From: Nitratireductor sp. B36
GTDB taxonomy: Bacteria; Pseudomonadota; Alphaproteobacteria; Rhizobiales; Rhizobiaceae
Assembly (NCBI RefSeq): GCF_020833685.1
Contig: NZ_JACKZY010000001.1
Coordinates: forward strand, 186,001-250,000
Length of the DNA: 64,000 nt
Direction of reading: 5' to 3'
Shown here: positions 62,189-64,000 of the stretch, piece by piece
How the letters are laid out: every line of letters starts with the position of its first letter
Position numbering within the stretch: the stretch's first letter is position 1
Notes under the pieces: generated by a model
What the model was told of the DNA's origin: nothing
What the model saw: only the letters and a program-made list of their open reading frames with translations
Databases searched by the model: none
Position numbers and translations under genes: made by a program

Positions 62189-63211
62189 ATGAGCCACAGG
62201 GCTACGCTTGCGCTGGCAGACATTCTGGCTGCGCGTCGCCGCATTGCCGGTATTGCGACACTCGATACCCCTCTCCCGCCGTCGCCCTTTCTCAGCCGTC
62301 TCGCGGGAGATGACTTCCTCCTCAAGCTCGAGATTGGACAGGCAAGCGGCGCCTTCAAGCTGCGCGGTGCCGCCAACGCGGTGCTCACCCTGCCGGATGA
62401 CGCCACCGGCGTCACCTGCTGCTCCACCGGCAATCATGGCCGCGCGGTCGCCTATGCAGCGCGTGCGCGTGGCCTGCGCGCCGTCATCTGCATGTCGAAG
62501 CTCGTACCGGAGGCAAAGATTGCGGGCATCAGGGCGCTTGGTGCCGAAGCCCGCATCATCGGTGCAAGCCAGGATGAAGCGCAGGTCGAAAGCCGCCGCC
62601 TCGCCGATGAAGAGGGTTTTTGCGAAATCTCGCCCTTCGACGATCTGGCCGTCATCGCCGGTCAGGGCACGATCGGGCTTGAGCTTCTGGAGCAGCGCCC
62701 GGATCTTCAAACCGTGCTCATACCGCTGTCGGGCGGCGGGCTCGCCGGCGGCATCGCGTTCGCGCTGAGGACGATCAAACCCTCCATCCGTGTCATCGGC
62801 ATCACCATGGAGCGGGGTGCGGCCATGCACGCCTCGCTTGCCGCCGGCGAACCGGTCGCCGTCACCGAAGTGGCCAGCCTTGCCGATTCGCTCGGCGGCG
62901 GGATCGGGCTTGAAAACCGCCATTCCTTCGAACTGTGCCGCAAACACCTCGATGATGTCGTGCTCGTCACCGAGGAAGAAATCTATCGCGCCATGCAGGC
63001 GCATTATTTCGAAGACCGGCTGGTGTGCGAAGGGGCGAGTGCCGTCGGTGCCGCCGCCCTCATGGCCGGCAAGATCTCCGGAAGAATCGGCCCCACCGCC
63101 ACGCTCATCACCGGACGCAATGTCGATATGCAGATCTTCACCGACATCATCTGTGGCCGCGATGTCGCGCTCGGCGACACGATCATCAAGGGAGCGCCCC
63201 ATGCCGCATGA
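62189..63211 (+). CDS. eutB: Threonine dehydratase-like hydroxyectoine utilization protein EutB
   Basis: A 340-residue PLP enzyme of the threonine/serine dehydratase fold. Lys57 in SGAFKLRGAANAV binds PLP. STGNHGRAVAYAARARGLRAVICMSKLVPE, PLSGGGLAGGIAFALR, ERGAAMHASLAAG and SLGGGIGLENRHSF are characteristic of EutB as I know it. In (hydroxy)ectoine users EutB and EutC act together on the hydroxylated intermediate. GGGAG sits 6 bases upstream of ATG 62189. The last 11 bases overlap eutC. Confidence 0.85.
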   Translation: MSHRATLALADILAARRRIAGIATLDTPLPPSPFLSRLAGDDFLLKLEIGQASGAFKLRGAANAVLTLPDDATGVTCCSTGNHGRAVAYAARARGLRAVICMSKLVPEAKIAGIRALGAEARIIGASQDEAQVESRRLADEEGFCEISPFDDLAVIAGQGTIGLELLEQRPDLQTVLIPLSGGGLAGGIAFALRTIKPSIRVIGITMERGAAMHASLAAGEPVAVTEVASLADSLGGGIGLENRHSFELCRKHLDDVVLVTEEEIYRAMQAHYFEDRLVCEGASAVGAAALMAGKISGRIGPTATLITGRNVDMQIFTDIICGRDVALGDTIIKGAPHAA

Positions 63212-64000
63212 CATTCTCGTCCTGACCGAAGCCGATCTGCGCAAAGCCATCCGCCTCGACCTTGAAGCCATCGACGTGGTGGAAGAAGCCTTCCGCGCGC
63301 TCGCCTCGGGCTCTGTCATCATGCCCCCCATTCTCTCCATGGACATTCCGCAGGTTCATGGCGAGGTCGACGTGAAGACGGCCTATATTCCGGGCTTCGA
63401 AGGCTTCGCCATCAAGGTGAGCCCCGGCTTCTTCGACAATCCGAAGATCGGCCTGCCGAGCCTCAATGGCCTGATGATCCTGTTTTCCGCAAAAACCGGC
63501 CTCGTGGAGGCGCTTTTGCTCGACAACGGATTTCTCACCGATGTGCGCACGGCTGCCGCCGGCGCGGTTGCCGCCCGCCACCTGGCTCCATCCGAAATCG
63601 AGACCGCCGGCGTCATGGGAACCGGCGTCCAGGCCCGCCTGCAAATGATCGCCGCGCATCAGGTGCGCCCCTTCTCCCGCCTTCTCGTCTGGGGGCGCGA
63701 CGCGGATAAGGCGGAAGCCTGCGCCGCCGATCTGGCCGAAACCCTCGGCATCGACGCAAAAGCCGAGACGGACCTGGCCCGCCTCGTCGCTCAAAGCCAG
63801 CTTGTCGTCACCACCACGCCGGCCCGGGAACCTGTTCTCAAGGCCGACTGGCTGCATCCCGGCCTCCACATCACCGCCATGGGCTCCGATCAGGAAGGCA
63901 AGAACGAGATCGAGCTGACAGCCCTTTCCCGCGCCGATCTCTATGTCGCCGACCGGGTGAGCCAGTGCGAAAAACTCGGTGAACTGGCGGCCGCCATCCG
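63201..64000 (+). CDS. eutC: Ornithine cyclodeaminase-like protein EutC, 3' end beyond the window
   Basis: The frame is open to the window end, giving 266 residues of a protein normally about 325-330 long. MPPILSMDIPQVHGEVDVKTAYIPG, FAIKVSPGFFDNPKIGLPSLNGLMILFSAKTGLVEALLLDNGFLTDVRTAAAGAVAARHLAP and GVMGTGVQARLQM define the ornithine cyclodeaminase/mu-crystallin fold and match EutC. NAD-binding GTGVQAR is intact. It starts within the end of eutB, so the two are coupled. Further genes of the pathway may lie to the right. Confidence 0.87.
   Translation, partial: MPHDILVLTEADLRKAIRLDLEAIDVVEEAFRALASGSVIMPPILSMDIPQVHGEVDVKTAYIPGFEGFAIKVSPGFFDNPKIGLPSLNGLMILFSAKTGLVEALLLDNGFLTDVRTAAAGAVAARHLAPSEIETAGVMGTGVQARLQMIAAHQVRPFSRLLVWGRDADKAEACAADLAETLGIDAKAETDLARLVAQSQLVVTTTPAREPVLKADWLHPGLHITAMGSDQEGKNEIELTALSRADLYVADRVSQCEKLGELAAAI

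Noticed and set aside
62051-63346. 431-codon minus-strand frame opposite eutB
   Set aside because: Antisense to eutB and eutC; composition (RGGGADSSGDLAGHEGGG) is that of a shadow.
1-64000. tRNA genes, CRISPR arrays, insertion sequences, prophage genes
   Set aside because: None of the relevant repeats, transposase or integrase motifs or tRNA-like cloverleaf sequences were noticed by reading; a tool-based scan was not possible.

Overview
This window looks like chromosomal DNA of an alphaproteobacterium of the order Rhizobiales (Hyphomicrobiales), most like the Phyllobacteriaceae (Mesorhizobium or Nitratireductor type). The evidence is the GC-rich sequence, the order-typical housekeeping string (pyrB, a pyrC-like gene, plsY, dprA, topA, rnr, DUF983, NUDIX; gatC-gatA elsewhere), alphaproteobacterial families such as DUF1489 and DUF6105, and many binding-protein-dependent transporters. 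The genus is inferred from gene content only. I saw no tRNA or rRNA gene, IS element, prophage or CRISPR array.

Bases 1-23,600 are mainly housekeeping: a partial VWA-domain gene, DUF1489, L-serine ammonia-lyase, a YdcF protein, gatA/gatC, a UPF0173 hydrolase, ruvX, small membrane proteins, an AEC transporter, an AidB-like dehydrogenase, pyrB with a dihydroorotase homologue that has lost its metal ligands, plsY, dprA, topA, rnr, a TauE/SafE exporter and dusA.

Bases 23,900-34,500 (minus strand) form one compact catabolic operon behind a GntR/LacI-type regulator: Gfo/Idh oxidoreductase, PHP-domain hydrolase, a four-gene sugar ABC importer, a PfkB kinase and a sulfatase without a signal peptide. 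I read it as import followed by cytoplasmic desulfation, oxidation and phosphorylation of a sulfated sugar-like compound. The substrate is unknown.

Bases 34,500-41,300 hold a sigma-54 circuit: an NtrC-type response regulator with GAFTGA, its Cache-domain kinase, two 13-bp operator palindromes, a consensus -24/-12 promoter, an OFA-type MFS carrier and an FAD-dependent ferredoxin reductase. Bases 41,300-47,700 hold a tricarboxylate transporter (tctCBA) divergent from its TctD/TctE pair, which is co-encoded with an extra periplasmic binding protein.

Bases 47,700-58,900 are a second unassigned sugar-type module: a ROK repressor with a 784-residue PIG-L deacetylase and an EamA carrier, divergent from binding protein, two permeases, an argininosuccinate-lyase-like enzyme, ATPase and PfkB kinase. 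Bases 58,900-64,000 resemble (hydroxy)ectoine catabolism: an FCD-type GntR regulator, an M20 deacylase and an EutD/DoeA-like ectoine hydrolase, divergent from eutB and a truncated eutC, with two identical TTGTGTACAA sites between them.

The best candidates for undescribed biology are the sulfatase/PHP operon and the PIG-L/lyase/kinase module. Each couples a dedicated ABC importer and regulator to an enzyme set I cannot match to a known pathway.
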